DNA of 64,000 bases from Chitinophaga nivalis (GTDB lineage: Bacteria; Bacteroidota; Bacteroidia; Chitinophagales; Chitinophagaceae), in contig NZ_JAPDNR010000001.1 of NCBI RefSeq assembly GCF_025989125.1, positions 2,958,301 through 3,022,300 on the forward strand. The letters are read 5' to 3'. A program made the translations under genes and the position numbers. Positions 1 to 8,894 of the stretch are shown piece by piece. Under the pieces are notes generated by a model. That model was given only the letters and a program-made list of their open reading frames with translations. It searched no databases and was not told where the DNA came from. Each line of letters opens with the position of its first letter. The stretch's first letter is position 1.

Positions 1-848
1 CCGCCTGGGGCCGGGATATTTTTGTGAACCAGCTGCTGGAATACCGGATGAATTTCACCGGAGATATTCCTGATCTGCTCCGGCAGTTGTACCTGGAGCT
101 GGGATTACATCAGCAGATGGCCGCAGCGCTGAAATCCGGCCGCCGCAAAGCCGTTATTGCCGCGTTGGTAGAACTGGCCGGCATGGGCGTATTGCTGGAG
201 AAGGACTATATACTTACCCTCACCCGCAGCAAGGATAAATACATACGGGAAATGGCGCGCTGCTACATGGTACAATGTTCGCCTGATGCGCCGTTTGAAT
301 TCCTGGAACAGGTACAGGAACCCCTGTTGCCATGGGAACAGTTTGAACTGTTCCGGATTATCTCGCTGCGGAAAGATATTCCCGTACCTGACTTTGCCAG
401 ATGGATTGATCCGGCCTTTCATCCTTCTGTAGTAAGTCTTTGCCTGAAGCTGGCGACCTACTACCAGCAGCCCGCCGCTATCCCGGCGATTATCCGGTTG
501 CTGGATACCCCCGACGAATCTTTAAGAGCAGCTGCCATCAACAGCCTCGGTAAGCTGATGGCCATCGAAGCAGAACCCCTGCTCATCGACAGGTATCCGC
601 AGGAACCGGTTGCGGGTAAGCTGGAAATACTGAAAGCGCTGGGACGTATCGGTTCCGGACAGTACCTCGATTTCCTGCAGCAGGAGCTGGAACATACGGA
701 TGAACCGTTGCTGATGAAACACGCTGCCCATTCCATTGTTGCACACCACGCGCTGGCGGGTGGGCTGATTAACCGCTTACAGCATTCACTCACAGGATCA
801 AGACAACTGGTATTACAACACAGTCTTAATCCCCTGATTAAATATTAA
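1..848 (+). CDS. HEAT-repeat protein, 5' end missing
   Basis: The frame is open from the first bases of the window, and the first possible start (GTG at 24) lies inside what reads as continuous protein, so the gene very probably begins upstream. The visible part is helical. Residues about 135-240 of the visible sequence show two-helix repeats of HEAT type (for example the stretch around SLRAAAINSLGKL, then KLEILKALGRIGS). No catalytic motif is visible. HEAT repeats are protein-binding scaffolds. The stop is 2 bp before the glycosyltransferase start, so the two are surely co-transcribed and probably coupled. In Bacteroidota such proteins often have N-terminal membrane helices, which would lie outside the window. 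Probable role: a partner of the glycosyltransferase (inference). Confidence 0.8.
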   Translation, partial: AWGRDIFVNQLLEYRMNFTGDIPDLLRQLYLELGLHQQMAAALKSGRRKAVIAALVELAGMGVLLEKDYILTLTRSKDKYIREMARCYMVQCSPDAPFEFLEQVQEPLLPWEQFELFRIISLRKDIPVPDFARWIDPAFHPSVVSLCLKLATYYQQPAAIPAIIRLLDTPDESLRAAAINSLGKLMAIEAEPLLIDRYPQEPVAGKLEILKALGRIGSGQYLDFLQQELEHTDEPLLMKHAAHSIVAHHALAGGLINRLQHSLTGSRQLVLQHSLNPLIKY

Positions 849-850
849 TC

Positions 851-2299
851 ATGTTTTCTTCTGTTTTTAAACATATCACAGACTTTTACGAAAGCGCCAT
901 ATTTATTTATTGCGTCGGACTTTTTCTGTTTTACATTCTGCTGGCCGTGTTATCATTGATCGCCATCCGCCGCAGCATGTGGAAAAACAAAGTACGGGCG
1001 CAACAGATGCTGGTGGCCTCGCCGCTTACACCCGGCATTTCCGTGATAGCGCCGGCCTACAATGAAGGCGTTACCATTATTCCGAATGTACGTTCCCTGC
1101 TCGCCCTCAACTATCCCCGCTTTGAAGTGGTGATTGTCAATGATGGCAGTAAAGATGATACCCTGGAGCAACTGATCCATGAATTTGAACTGACAGAAGT
1201 GGATTTCTTCTACCGGCAGCAGGTGCCTTCGCAGGAAGTGAAACGCTTCTTCAAATCCACCAACCCGGCTTATTCGCGGTTGCTGGTACTGGATAAGGTA
1301 AACGGAAAAAGTAAAGCAGATGCGGTGAATGCCGGTATCAATGCTGCTTCTTTTGATTTCTTCCTGAATACAGATGTGGATTGTATCCTGAACCGCGATA
1401 CGTTGTTACGCCTGGTGAAACCCTTTATGGATGATCCGGTGCGGGTAATTGCTACTGGTGCGCCTTTACGTGCTGCCAACTCCTGCGAGGTGGAAGCGGG
1501 TGTGATTACCAAAGTACGCGTACCTAAATCACTGTTGCCCCGCTTCCAGGAAATGGAATACATCCGTTCCTATCTGCTGGGGAAAATGGGCTGGACTTTT
1601 ATGAACGCAGTACCCAACGTATCCGGTGGGCTGGGATTATTTGACAAAGATATTGTGATCCGCTCCGGTGGCTATGACCCGGCTTCTTTCGGAGAAGATA
1701 TGGATATGGTGGTGCGCATGTGTATGTATATGTGCGAACAAAAGTTACCCTATCGTATCCACTATATTCCTGAAACCCTTTGCTGGACAGAAGTACCGGC
1801 TACCCTGAAAGTATTTTCCCGGCAGCGTATCCGGTGGGCGAGGGGCTTGTTCCAGATATTCTTTAAACATAGGAAAGCATTATTCAACCCTACCTACAGG
1901 AAACTGGGGCTGATCATGTTTCCCTACAACTTCTTCTTTGAGTTGCTGGCGCCACTGATAGAGTTTGCAGGTATCCTGTATTATATCTATATCGTGGTGA
2001 ATCACCTGATCAACTGGGATTATGCGATCATCCTGCTGGTATTCATCTATACTTTTTCTATACTCATTACTTCTCTTTCTATTCTGTGGGATCAGCTGAT
2101 ATTCCGTTACTACAGCAGCTGGAAAGAAGTATTTCAGTTATGTCTGCTTTCACTGGCGGAACCGTTTGTATATCATCCGGTGGTGCTTTTCTGTGCTATC
2201 CGGGGTTACTTCAACCAGTTGATCGGAAAAAAACATAGCTGGGGAAATATGCAGCGGCAAGGTTTTGTGCAGGCTGCCACATCTCCTGAAAAAAAATAA
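851..2299 (+). CDS. Membrane glycosyltransferase family 2 (PgaC/BcsA-like synthase)
   Basis: This 482-aa protein is a processive-type GT2. One membrane helix lies at residues about 17-40. The catalytic domain starts near residue 63 (APAYNEG). It has the UDP-binding VNDGS at 96-100, the DVD motif at 175-177, the GED catalytic-base motif at 281-283 and QRIRW (QxxRW) at 325-329. At least three C-terminal membrane helices follow (about 355-450). The family makes beta-linked polysaccharides from nucleotide sugars and extrudes them through the inner membrane. Its neighbours are a HEAT-repeat protein 2 bp upstream and a TPR/beta-barrel protein 9 bp downstream, which suggests a complete synthase-export unit. 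The polymer cannot be told from the sequence; poly-GlcNAc-like is only one possibility. Confidence 0.9.
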   Translation: MFSSVFKHITDFYESAIFIYCVGLFLFYILLAVLSLIAIRRSMWKNKVRAQQMLVASPLTPGISVIAPAYNEGVTIIPNVRSLLALNYPRFEVVIVNDGSKDDTLEQLIHEFELTEVDFFYRQQVPSQEVKRFFKSTNPAYSRLLVLDKVNGKSKADAVNAGINAASFDFFLNTDVDCILNRDTLLRLVKPFMDDPVRVIATGAPLRAANSCEVEAGVITKVRVPKSLLPRFQEMEYIRSYLLGKMGWTFMNAVPNVSGGLGLFDKDIVIRSGGYDPASFGEDMDMVVRMCMYMCEQKLPYRIHYIPETLCWTEVPATLKVFSRQRIRWARGLFQIFFKHRKALFNPTYRKLGLIMFPYNFFFELLAPLIEFAGILYYIYIVVNHLINWDYAIILLVFIYTFSILITSLSILWDQLIFRYYSSWKEVFQLCLLSLAEPFVYHPVVLFCAIRGYFNQLIGKKHSWGNMQRQGFVQAATSPEKK

Positions 2300-2308
2300 T
2301 CAAGCGTC

Positions 2309-5176
2309 ATGTTCAAGTGTAGTGTGAAAAATATTTTTATAGCATTGGCCTTCCTGCTGGCAGGAACAGCCACCTATGCGCAACGGAGCGGACTCGTATC
2401 TTCCGATGTGTTATATAAGCTGGCACTCGATGCCCGCAAGGAAAACAAAGATTACGTAAAAGCCATCCGGCTGTGTAAAAAAGCGTTGTCACAAAGTCCG
2501 GACTATACGGATGTCCGCATATTGCTGGGCAGGTTGTATCAGGAAACGGGACAGCCTGTGGCAGCTGCTTTCGAATGGAATGTAGTGTTGAGAAAAGAGC
2601 CGGGCAATACAGAGGTATTGCAGGCATTGGTAAACCTGTATGATAGTCAGGGTAATCCTGCAGAAGCCATCTGTTACGTGGATATGCTGCTGGAAAAATC
2701 GCCGCTCGATAAAAACCTGTTGCTGAAAAAATACGGCATGGTCACTGCGGGTGGAGATGTGGTCACACAGGCCCGGCTCATGGCATTGTTACGCCTGCAC
2801 TATGCCAGCGATCCGCAGGTAGCGGCACTGCTGAAAGATTACCAGCTGCAGGCTGCCCGTCAGGGTCGTAGCGCCGGTAATACCGATGGGGCACAGCGGA
2901 TGTATGAGCAGGTATTACTGCGCGAACCTGATAACCGCGATGCGCTGGAAGGCCTGGCAGCTGCATTGGAAAGCCAGGGCCGTGCACAGGAAGCGATCAC
3001 TTATTACGACCGCCTGCTCCACCTGTTCCCGGACAATACCACCTATCGCCTGAAACGTTCTGCTATGCAGCTGACAGCACGCAACTACACAGCTGCACTG
3101 GAAGATGCCCAATGGTTGTATCGCCACCATAAAGAGCAGCCACAGTTTAAGCAACACCTGACAGATGTGTACATGGCCATGGTACAACAGCCCGGTGGCG
3201 CGCCGGCTTATGCGGAGCAACTGCTTGCACTGCAGCCCCGCAATAAAGGAGCCTATGAGCAGCTGATCAATCATGCTTATGGTAAAGGAGATTATACTAC
3301 GGCGAATAGCTGGTGTAATAAAGCGCTGCAGGTATTCCCAGGCGATGCGGAACTATTGAAAAAACAAGTGGGTATACAGGAAGCCATGCCCGATTATCCG
3401 GCGGCTACCCGTACCGCCCTGCAGTTGTTGCAACGTTATCCCGGCTCCGTGGAAACACAACGTTACAGCGGATTACAGCTGGCATATGCCAATAAGCTGA
3501 TACGGGAACAACAGGTTACACAGGCGGTTGCCGTGTTACAATCAGCTTTGCAACAAGTACCAGGTGAACCGTCGCTCACCTTGCTGTTATCCAATATGCA
3601 CGCTTTACAGGGTCATCCCCGGGAAGCCGTGGCATTGCTGGATCAGCTGCTGGCAAAACAACCGGCAGATACGGCGTTGTTATATAAGAAATCCGGTTTG
3701 TTGGAGTCCATGCAGGATTATCGTACAGCCGCCGGCGTTACCCGGCAGTTGCACACGGCTTATCCGGCTGATCTGCGCTACCGCCGTACCCTGGCAGACC
3801 AGTTGTTGGGCGCAGCCAGACAGGATATACAGCAACAACAGTATCCGGCTGCGAAAGCTGCCTTACAAGAAATATTACAATTCATGCCGGCAGAAAAAGC
3901 TGCCTGGGTATATCTTATTAACCTCGAAAATCAGCAGGGACAACCGCAACAGGCATTGACCTATACCACGGATGCATTGCATACGCTGGCAGCCGACTCG
4001 CTGTTATTGCAGAAAAAAGCGGCTTTGCTGCAGCAACTGGGCCGATATACGGATGCCGGCGTGATAGCTGCACAGCTGTACCAACGTTATCCGGCAGATA
4101 CGGCTCTCCGGCAATTATACCTGGAGCAGTTGCTGGCGCAAGGCAAACAATGCCGGGAAAAACAACAGTGGGACAGTGCCTGGCAGTATTATCAGACCGC
4201 TTATGCGGTGGCGCCGGCAGATACGACGGTATTGACTTACCTGACCACAACGGCTACCGCTCGAAAACAATATGATACCACCCTGATGTATGCCGATAAA
4301 GGCCTGGCCTTATGGCCTGCACAGCCGGTGCTGCTGGCGCAGAAAGCCCATGCACTGGAACAGCTGCACCGGTATGCGGATGCCGCAGGCGTAGCCCGGC
4401 AGCTGTATGCCATACAGCCCGGCGAAAAAAAGTGGCGCGAATATGCGGATCACCTCAACGGCTATACGTATAAAAATCAGGCGGGCGTTATTTATATGCA
4501 ATCGGTATATGATAAAAACCAGCAGCCGGCCAGTATTGTTTCTTTGCAGTATATGCGGCGGCACCAGCGGGGTACCGTACTGGGCAGGGTAAACTATGCT
4601 ACGAGAGAAGCCGGCAGCGGTATACAGCTGGAAGCGGAAACGTATTACACGCACAACCCGCGCTATTATTCCTACGGACTGATTGGCTGGTCGGATGCGA
4701 AAGTATTTCCCCTGTTCAGGGCCGGTTATTCCTTATTCCGCAACTTCAACAAAGGTTGGGAAGGAGAGGTGGGCGCCCGCTATATCCGGAGCGATACCAG
4801 TAATAATTATTCCGCCGTATTTTCTGTCGGGAAATATTTCGGTAATTACTGGGCCAACCTGCGGGCCTTTTATACGCATGATGAACAACAGTGGTACCAG
4901 GCGTATACACTTACCAACCGGTTTTACCTGAATGACCGGCAGGACTTCATTGCCCTCATCGGTAATATCGGGGCTTCACCGGATGACCGCAGCCGTAACT
5001 TCCAGTTTGGTAACGTGGTAGGTTTTACCTCCACCTCCCTTACGGCAGGCTTCCAGAAGAACGTCCGGTCACGCGCTACCATAGGGGCTTATACCACCTG
5101 GACGCGGCAACAGATTGCCAAACAGCAATATGGTAATCAGTATGATGCCTATTTGTTGTTTCTCTGGAATTTTTAA
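2309..5176 (+). CDS. TPR-rich outer-membrane protein with C-terminal YaiO-type barrel
   Basis: A 955-aa exported protein. A signal peptide (about residues 1-24, cleaved after TATYA) is followed by about 680 residues of tandem tetratricopeptide-like repeats, recognisable by repeated A-x3-Y/L and P-x2-A patterns. From about residue 715 to the end there is an alternating beta pattern of the YaiO outer-membrane barrel type, finishing with a terminal Phe (LWNF), the usual BAM signal. The TPR-plus-barrel architecture is that of the exopolysaccharide exporters PgaA and BcsC, where the TPR part lies in the periplasm. As it follows a GT2 synthase, export of the polymer across the outer membrane is the likely job (inference). 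A terminator follows at 5209. Confidence 0.85.
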   Translation: MFKCSVKNIFIALAFLLAGTATYAQRSGLVSSDVLYKLALDARKENKDYVKAIRLCKKALSQSPDYTDVRILLGRLYQETGQPVAAAFEWNVVLRKEPGNTEVLQALVNLYDSQGNPAEAICYVDMLLEKSPLDKNLLLKKYGMVTAGGDVVTQARLMALLRLHYASDPQVAALLKDYQLQAARQGRSAGNTDGAQRMYEQVLLREPDNRDALEGLAAALESQGRAQEAITYYDRLLHLFPDNTTYRLKRSAMQLTARNYTAALEDAQWLYRHHKEQPQFKQHLTDVYMAMVQQPGGAPAYAEQLLALQPRNKGAYEQLINHAYGKGDYTTANSWCNKALQVFPGDAELLKKQVGIQEAMPDYPAATRTALQLLQRYPGSVETQRYSGLQLAYANKLIREQQVTQAVAVLQSALQQVPGEPSLTLLLSNMHALQGHPREAVALLDQLLAKQPADTALLYKKSGLLESMQDYRTAAGVTRQLHTAYPADLRYRRTLADQLLGAARQDIQQQQYPAAKAALQEILQFMPAEKAAWVYLINLENQQGQPQQALTYTTDALHTLAADSLLLQKKAALLQQLGRYTDAGVIAAQLYQRYPADTALRQLYLEQLLAQGKQCREKQQWDSAWQYYQTAYAVAPADTTVLTYLTTTATARKQYDTTLMYADKGLALWPAQPVLLAQKAHALEQLHRYADAAGVARQLYAIQPGEKKWREYADHLNGYTYKNQAGVIYMQSVYDKNQQPASIVSLQYMRRHQRGTVLGRVNYATREAGSGIQLEAETYYTHNPRYYSYGLIGWSDAKVFPLFRAGYSLFRNFNKGWEGEVGARYIRSDTSNNYSAVFSVGKYFGNYWANLRAFYTHDEQQWYQAYTLTNRFYLNDRQDFIALIGNIGASPDDRSRNFQFGNVVGFTSTSLTAGFQKNVRSRATIGAYTTWTRQQIAKQQYGNQYDAYLLFLWNF

Positions 5177-5208
5177 TAGCGCAACTCACCATCACTACGA
5201 TATATCAG

Positions 5209-5251
5209 GCCGGAACAGGCGTCGTCAGGACGATTGTTCCGGCTTTATTTT
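5209..5251 (+). terminator. Rho-independent terminator after the GT2/YaiO operon
   Basis: A perfect 9-bp stem (GCCGGAACA at 5209-5217 with TGTTCCGGC at 5235-5243) encloses a smaller CGTC/GACG stem and is followed by TTTATTTT. It ends the first operon. Confidence 0.85.
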
Positions 5252-5387
5252 GTCGTGTCCTGCCCTTAAGATTGTCACACCTGCACCCGCTGAAATTGAT
5301 TTTACATGGGTAATTTTATAACAACAAAAACAGCACATATACTGTAGTTATTATAACCTGTATTCATCACCTTAAAATTGTTTCGTT

Positions 5388-5831
5388 ATGGAAAAGCAAC
5401 AGTTTCATGTTACCATTGATGCCACCCGGGAAAGAGTGTGGGAAGTACTGTGGGGAGATACCACCTATCCGGCCTGGACAGCCGCTTTTTGTGCCGGTTC
5501 CAGGGCAGAAACAGACTGGAAAGAGGGCAGTAAGGCGCTCTTCCTCGGCGACACAAATGATGGTATGGTGGCCATCATTGCGGCCAGTGTACCCGCTGAA
5601 TTTATGTCTTTCCGGCATATCGGAGAAATAAAGGATGGCGTAGAAGACGTGACCAGCGACCGGGTGAAGGAATGGGCCGGCGCCATGGAGAATTATACCC
5701 TCAAGACTGTTAACGGCCAGACGGAAGTAACAATAGATATAGATGTAGCAGCAGATTATAAGGAGTATTTTATGACTACCTGGCCGAAGGCGCTCGACAC
5801 TTTAAAAGCGATTGCAGAAAACAAGGCATAG
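5388..5831 (+). CDS. SRPBCC/AHSA1-type (START-like) domain protein
   Basis: A 147-aa single-domain protein with the typical SRPBCC start: beta strand, then TRERVWEVLWGDTTYPAW helix and loop. It has a middle sheet and a long C-terminal helix (YKEYFMTTWPKALDTLKAIAEN). The fold is a hydrophobic ligand cavity; family members act in stress responses or as lyases and chaperone activators, and the sequence does not show which. There is no signal peptide, so it is cytoplasmic. It stands alone after a terminator and just before the copper regulator promoter; nothing links it to copper apart from position. Confidence 0.8.
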   Translation: MEKQQFHVTIDATRERVWEVLWGDTTYPAWTAAFCAGSRAETDWKEGSKALFLGDTNDGMVAIIAASVPAEFMSFRHIGEIKDGVEDVTSDRVKEWAGAMENYTLKTVNGQTEVTIDIDVAADYKEYFMTTWPKALDTLKAIAENKA

Positions 5832-5849
5832 GGTATGCCGCTCCTGAAT

Positions 5850-5906
5850 GTATAACACTTTTCAACAATTGTGTAACAGGTAGTCTGCCGGCTTTCCGCA
5901 GTTTTG
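5850..5906 (+). promoter_or_regulatory. Copper-type promoter C (upstream of the AraC-like gene)
   Basis: GTATAAC at 5850-5856 is repeated as GTGTAAC at 5871-5877, exactly 21 bp apart. The -7-like element CAGTTTTG begins 28 bp after the second copy, at 5899-5906. The same layout occurs at 6521, 9950 and 10379. A 21-bp repeat is the usual spacing of AraC-family half-sites, and the proximal copy takes the place of the normal -33 element. The gene starts at 5929, which suggests autoregulation. Confidence 0.65.
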
Positions 5907-5928
5907 TAATGATTTAAACATAGATCCT

Positions 5929-6516
5929 ATGTGGCACAATGATAAAATCGTTATAAAGGAAATGGTGGATGAAAGCTGTCTGCAGGCAGTAAAGCAGCTA
6001 TTGGCGGTGTTACAGATCCCGGTGAAACAGCTATACCCGGGGCTGGTCATCCTCCGGTCTGCTTTAACCGCACAGGAAATGCAGAATTTGACTGCGCGGC
6101 TGGCAGCGCAGGGGTATCATCCGGAGCCGGATAAAACCGCACAAATGGTGCTGGCAGTGAAGGCGTTGGTAGCCACGGTTTATGGTGGCACTTTCCCCTT
6201 TACTGCCGGCTTCCTCTTTGGCCCCTGGGCCCAGGAACAGCTCGGGGAAGACTATCCGCATGCAGCCCGGTTGTTTGCTGCCACAACCGGTATGACCCCG
6301 GAAAACTATATCCTGCACTATCGGATAGAAAAAATAAAGGAATGGCTGGTATATACCGACGATTCTGTAGCAGCCATCGCTGCCCGCCTGGGATTTAAGC
6401 ATGCCGTACAGCTGTCTGCACAGTTAAAGGCATACACGGGTTTAAATACCGCTTATTTCAGGAAGATCCGCCATGACAAGGCGTTGCTGCGTGCCCGGTC
6501 CTCCTCCGGGACTTAA
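5929..6516 (+). CDS. AraC-family regulator with degenerate HMA-like N-terminal domain
   Basis: A 195-aa protein. The C-terminal part (about 95-190) is an AraC HTH domain: FAATTGMTPENYI, then IEKIKEWLVYTDDSVAAIAARLGFKHAVQLSAQLK with the second recognition unit ending at YFRKIR. The N-terminus (about 8-80) has the shape of the HMA-like domain seen in Bacteroidota AraC proteins beside copper genes, whose members start with a K-x-MVCxRC motif. Here that motif reads KEMVDESC, so only the second Cys is left. From position it should control the copper genes that follow. A shared repeat at its own promoter and three others supports this (inference). The regulator lies 78 bp before copA. Confidence 0.85.
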   Translation: MWHNDKIVIKEMVDESCLQAVKQLLAVLQIPVKQLYPGLVILRSALTAQEMQNLTARLAAQGYHPEPDKTAQMVLAVKALVATVYGGTFPFTAGFLFGPWAQEQLGEDYPHAARLFAATTGMTPENYILHYRIEKIKEWLVYTDDSVAAIAARLGFKHAVQLSAQLKAYTGLNTAYFRKIRHDKALLRARSSSGT

Positions 6517-6520
6517 AATT

Positions 6521-6577
6521 TTATACATTTTATACTGAATAGTATAACATTCCCGCGTTGTACCGGGCGTAATTTTG
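6521..6577 (+). promoter_or_regulatory. Copper-type promoter A (copA)
   Basis: The distal half TTATACA (6521-6527) and proximal half GTATAAC (6542-6548) are 21 bp apart. A perfect Bacteroidota -7 element TAATTTTG lies at 6570-6577, 28 bp after the start of the proximal half. The proximal half also forms part of a short palindrome, ATACTGAATAGTAT. copA begins at 6594, giving a very short leader. Confidence 0.7.
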
Positions 6578-6593
6578 TATAAAATCAGCAAAT

Positions 6594-8864
6594 ATGTCAT
6601 CAGCTATATCCGTACAACAGGAAGTAACTCCTAAAAAGCAACAACAGGCAGGTATTATTAAAGAAACGTTTCCCGTATTGGAAATGACCTGTGCTGCCTG
6701 TGCTGTCAGCGTGGAATCCATGCTGAAAACAGTGCCCGGCGTAACAGATGCCGGAGTGAATTTTGCCAATCAGTCTGCCTGGGTACAACATGCCCCGGAA
6801 GTAACCCCGGAAGCCTTACAGCAAGCTGTACGTGCGATTGGTTACGATCTCGTTATCACGAAAGAAAATCAGGAAGAAATAAAAGAAGCCGCTCAGCGCA
6901 AGCATTACCAGGAAATCAAACAACGCACGATCTGGTCTTCGCTGTTATCATTGCCGGTAGTGATCATCGGTATGTTCTTCATGAATATGCCTTATGGCAA
7001 CTGGATTATGATGGCGCTGGCTACCCCCGTTGTATTTTTCTTCGGCCGCAACTTCTTTGTAAATGCCTGGAAACAGGCGCGCCACGGTAAAGCCAACATG
7101 GACACCCTGGTTGCGCTCAGTACGGGTATTGCGTGGTTGTTCAGTACTTTTAACACCATCTATCCGGAATTCTGGCACCAGCGCGGTTTACATGCCCACG
7201 TGTATTTTGAAGCTGCCGCGGTAGTCATTGCTTTTATCTCATTGGGTAAATTGCTGGAAGAAAAAGCCAAATCGAATACTTCTTCTGCCATAAAAAAATT
7301 AATCGGATTGCAACCTAAAACAGTCTGGAAGGTAGATACAACCGGTAACATACAGGAAGTGCCGATCGCCAGTGTAAAAGTCAATGACCTGCTGCTGGTG
7401 AAGCCCGGTGAGAAGATTCCCGTAGATGGTAAAGTCGTGAGTGGTACTTCTTATGTAGATGAAAGTATGATCACCGGAGAACCCGTACCGGTGGCCAAAG
7501 AAAAAGGTATGGCCGTTTTTGCGGGTACCATTAATCAGAAAAGCAGTTTTCAGTTTGAGGCAGAAAAAGTAGGCACAGACACTTTGCTGGCACAGATTAT
7601 AAAGATGGTACAGGAAGCCCAGGGTAGTAAAGCGCCGGTGCAAAAGCTGGTAGATAAAATTGCCGGTATCTTTGTACCTGTGGTGATTGGGATTGCGATC
7701 CTTACCTTTGTGGCCTGGATGGTATTGGGTGGCGAGCATGCCTTTACACATGCCTTGCTTACTTCTGTAACGGTACTGGTGATTGCCTGTCCGTGTGCGC
7801 TGGGCCTGGCTACACCTACTGCCATTATGGTGGGTGTAGGTAAAGGCGCTGAAAATAACATCCTCATAAAAGATGCGGAAAGCCTGGAGCTGGCCCATAA
7901 AGTTAATGCGGTTATTCTTGATAAAACCGGTACTATTACAGCCGGAAAGCCGGTAGTGACCAATGTATTGTGGCAGGAAGAGGGAGCAGATCACAGCATA
8001 CAACAGGCTGTATTGTACTCTTTGGAACAACAGTCTGAACACCCGCTGGCAGCAGCTGTTGTACAACATTTATCACAGCAGGCTGTGCAACCGGTAGCGC
8101 TTACACAGTTCAATAGCATTACTGGTAAAGGAATTGAAGGCACTTATGCCAATAGCAGTTACCTGGTGGGTAATAAACAATTAATGACGCAGACAGGCAT
8201 CGTGATCACGGAATACTTTGCTGCACGGGCCGCACAATGGCAGGAAGAAGCCAAAACCGTGATTTATTTCGCCGGCGGGCAGCAATTACTGGCCATCGTA
8301 GCCATTGCCGATCAGATCAAGGAAACCTCCAAAGAGGCGATTGCAGCCTTACAAAGGGATGGCATAGCAGTTCATATGCTGACGGGAGATAATACCCACA
8401 CCGCTGCCGCTGTAGCCGCCATGACAGGTATCACTTCCTTTAAAGGAGAAGTATTGCCGGCAGATAAAGCTGCCTTTGTGAAAAAATTACAGCAATCCGG
8501 AAAAGTAGTGGCCATGGTCGGAGATGGCATCAACGATTCGCTGGCGCTGGCACAGGCAGATGTGAGCATTGCGATGGGTAAAGGCTCCGACATTGCCATG
8601 GATGTGGCTAAAATGACGCTGATTACCGCCGACCTGAACAGCATCCCGAAAGCCTTGAAGCTGTCCCGTAAAACCGTGAGTGCCATCAAACAGAATCTTT
8701 TCTGGGCATTCATCTACAATGTGATTGGTATTCCGCTGGCTGCCGGTGTGTTGTATCCGGTGAATGGCTTCCTGCTGGACCCCATGATTGCCGGTGCAGC
8801 CATGGCGTTAAGTTCTGTCAGCGTAGTGGCCAACAGTCTGCGATTGAAAGCCGCCAGATTATAA
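6594..8864 (+). CDS. copA: Copper-exporting P1B-type ATPase
   Basis: A 756-aa inner-membrane pump that exports Cu(I) with ATP. One N-terminal HMA domain carries the binding motif MTCAAC (Cys33, Cys36). Eight membrane helices are expected. The transport motif CPC is at 399-401, the phosphorylated Asp is D443 in DKTGT, the actuator has TGEP, the nucleotide domain has an HP pair (SEHPLAAA), and the hinge GDGIND is at about 643-648. CPC together with the HMA domain indicates Cu(I) (IB-1) rather than zinc or cadmium. It is led by promoter A and followed after 30 bp by the reductase gene, so both are probably one operon. Length and motifs are complete. Confidence 0.95.
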   Translation: MSSAISVQQEVTPKKQQQAGIIKETFPVLEMTCAACAVSVESMLKTVPGVTDAGVNFANQSAWVQHAPEVTPEALQQAVRAIGYDLVITKENQEEIKEAAQRKHYQEIKQRTIWSSLLSLPVVIIGMFFMNMPYGNWIMMALATPVVFFFGRNFFVNAWKQARHGKANMDTLVALSTGIAWLFSTFNTIYPEFWHQRGLHAHVYFEAAAVVIAFISLGKLLEEKAKSNTSSAIKKLIGLQPKTVWKVDTTGNIQEVPIASVKVNDLLLVKPGEKIPVDGKVVSGTSYVDESMITGEPVPVAKEKGMAVFAGTINQKSSFQFEAEKVGTDTLLAQIIKMVQEAQGSKAPVQKLVDKIAGIFVPVVIGIAILTFVAWMVLGGEHAFTHALLTSVTVLVIACPCALGLATPTAIMVGVGKGAENNILIKDAESLELAHKVNAVILDKTGTITAGKPVVTNVLWQEEGADHSIQQAVLYSLEQQSEHPLAAAVVQHLSQQAVQPVALTQFNSITGKGIEGTYANSSYLVGNKQLMTQTGIVITEYFAARAAQWQEEAKTVIYFAGGQQLLAIVAIADQIKETSKEAIAALQRDGIAVHMLTGDNTHTAAAVAAMTGITSFKGEVLPADKAAFVKKLQQSGKVVAMVGDGINDSLALAQADVSIAMGKGSDIAMDVAKMTLITADLNSIPKALKLSRKTVSAIKQNLFWAFIYNVIGIPLAAGVLYPVNGFLLDPMIAGAAMALSSVSVVANSLRLKAARL

Positions 8865-8894
8865 GAAGGGATTTAAACAGATGATATACGATAC

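Noticed and set aside
3528..3959. 143-aa plus-strand frame inside the TPR protein gene
   Set aside because: Out of frame with a well-supported repeat protein and very rich in Cys, Arg and Pro; a shadow.
7299..8069. 256-aa open frame on the minus strand inside copA
   Set aside because: It is antisense to strongly conserved ATPase motifs, and its protein has no recognisable domain and an odd composition.
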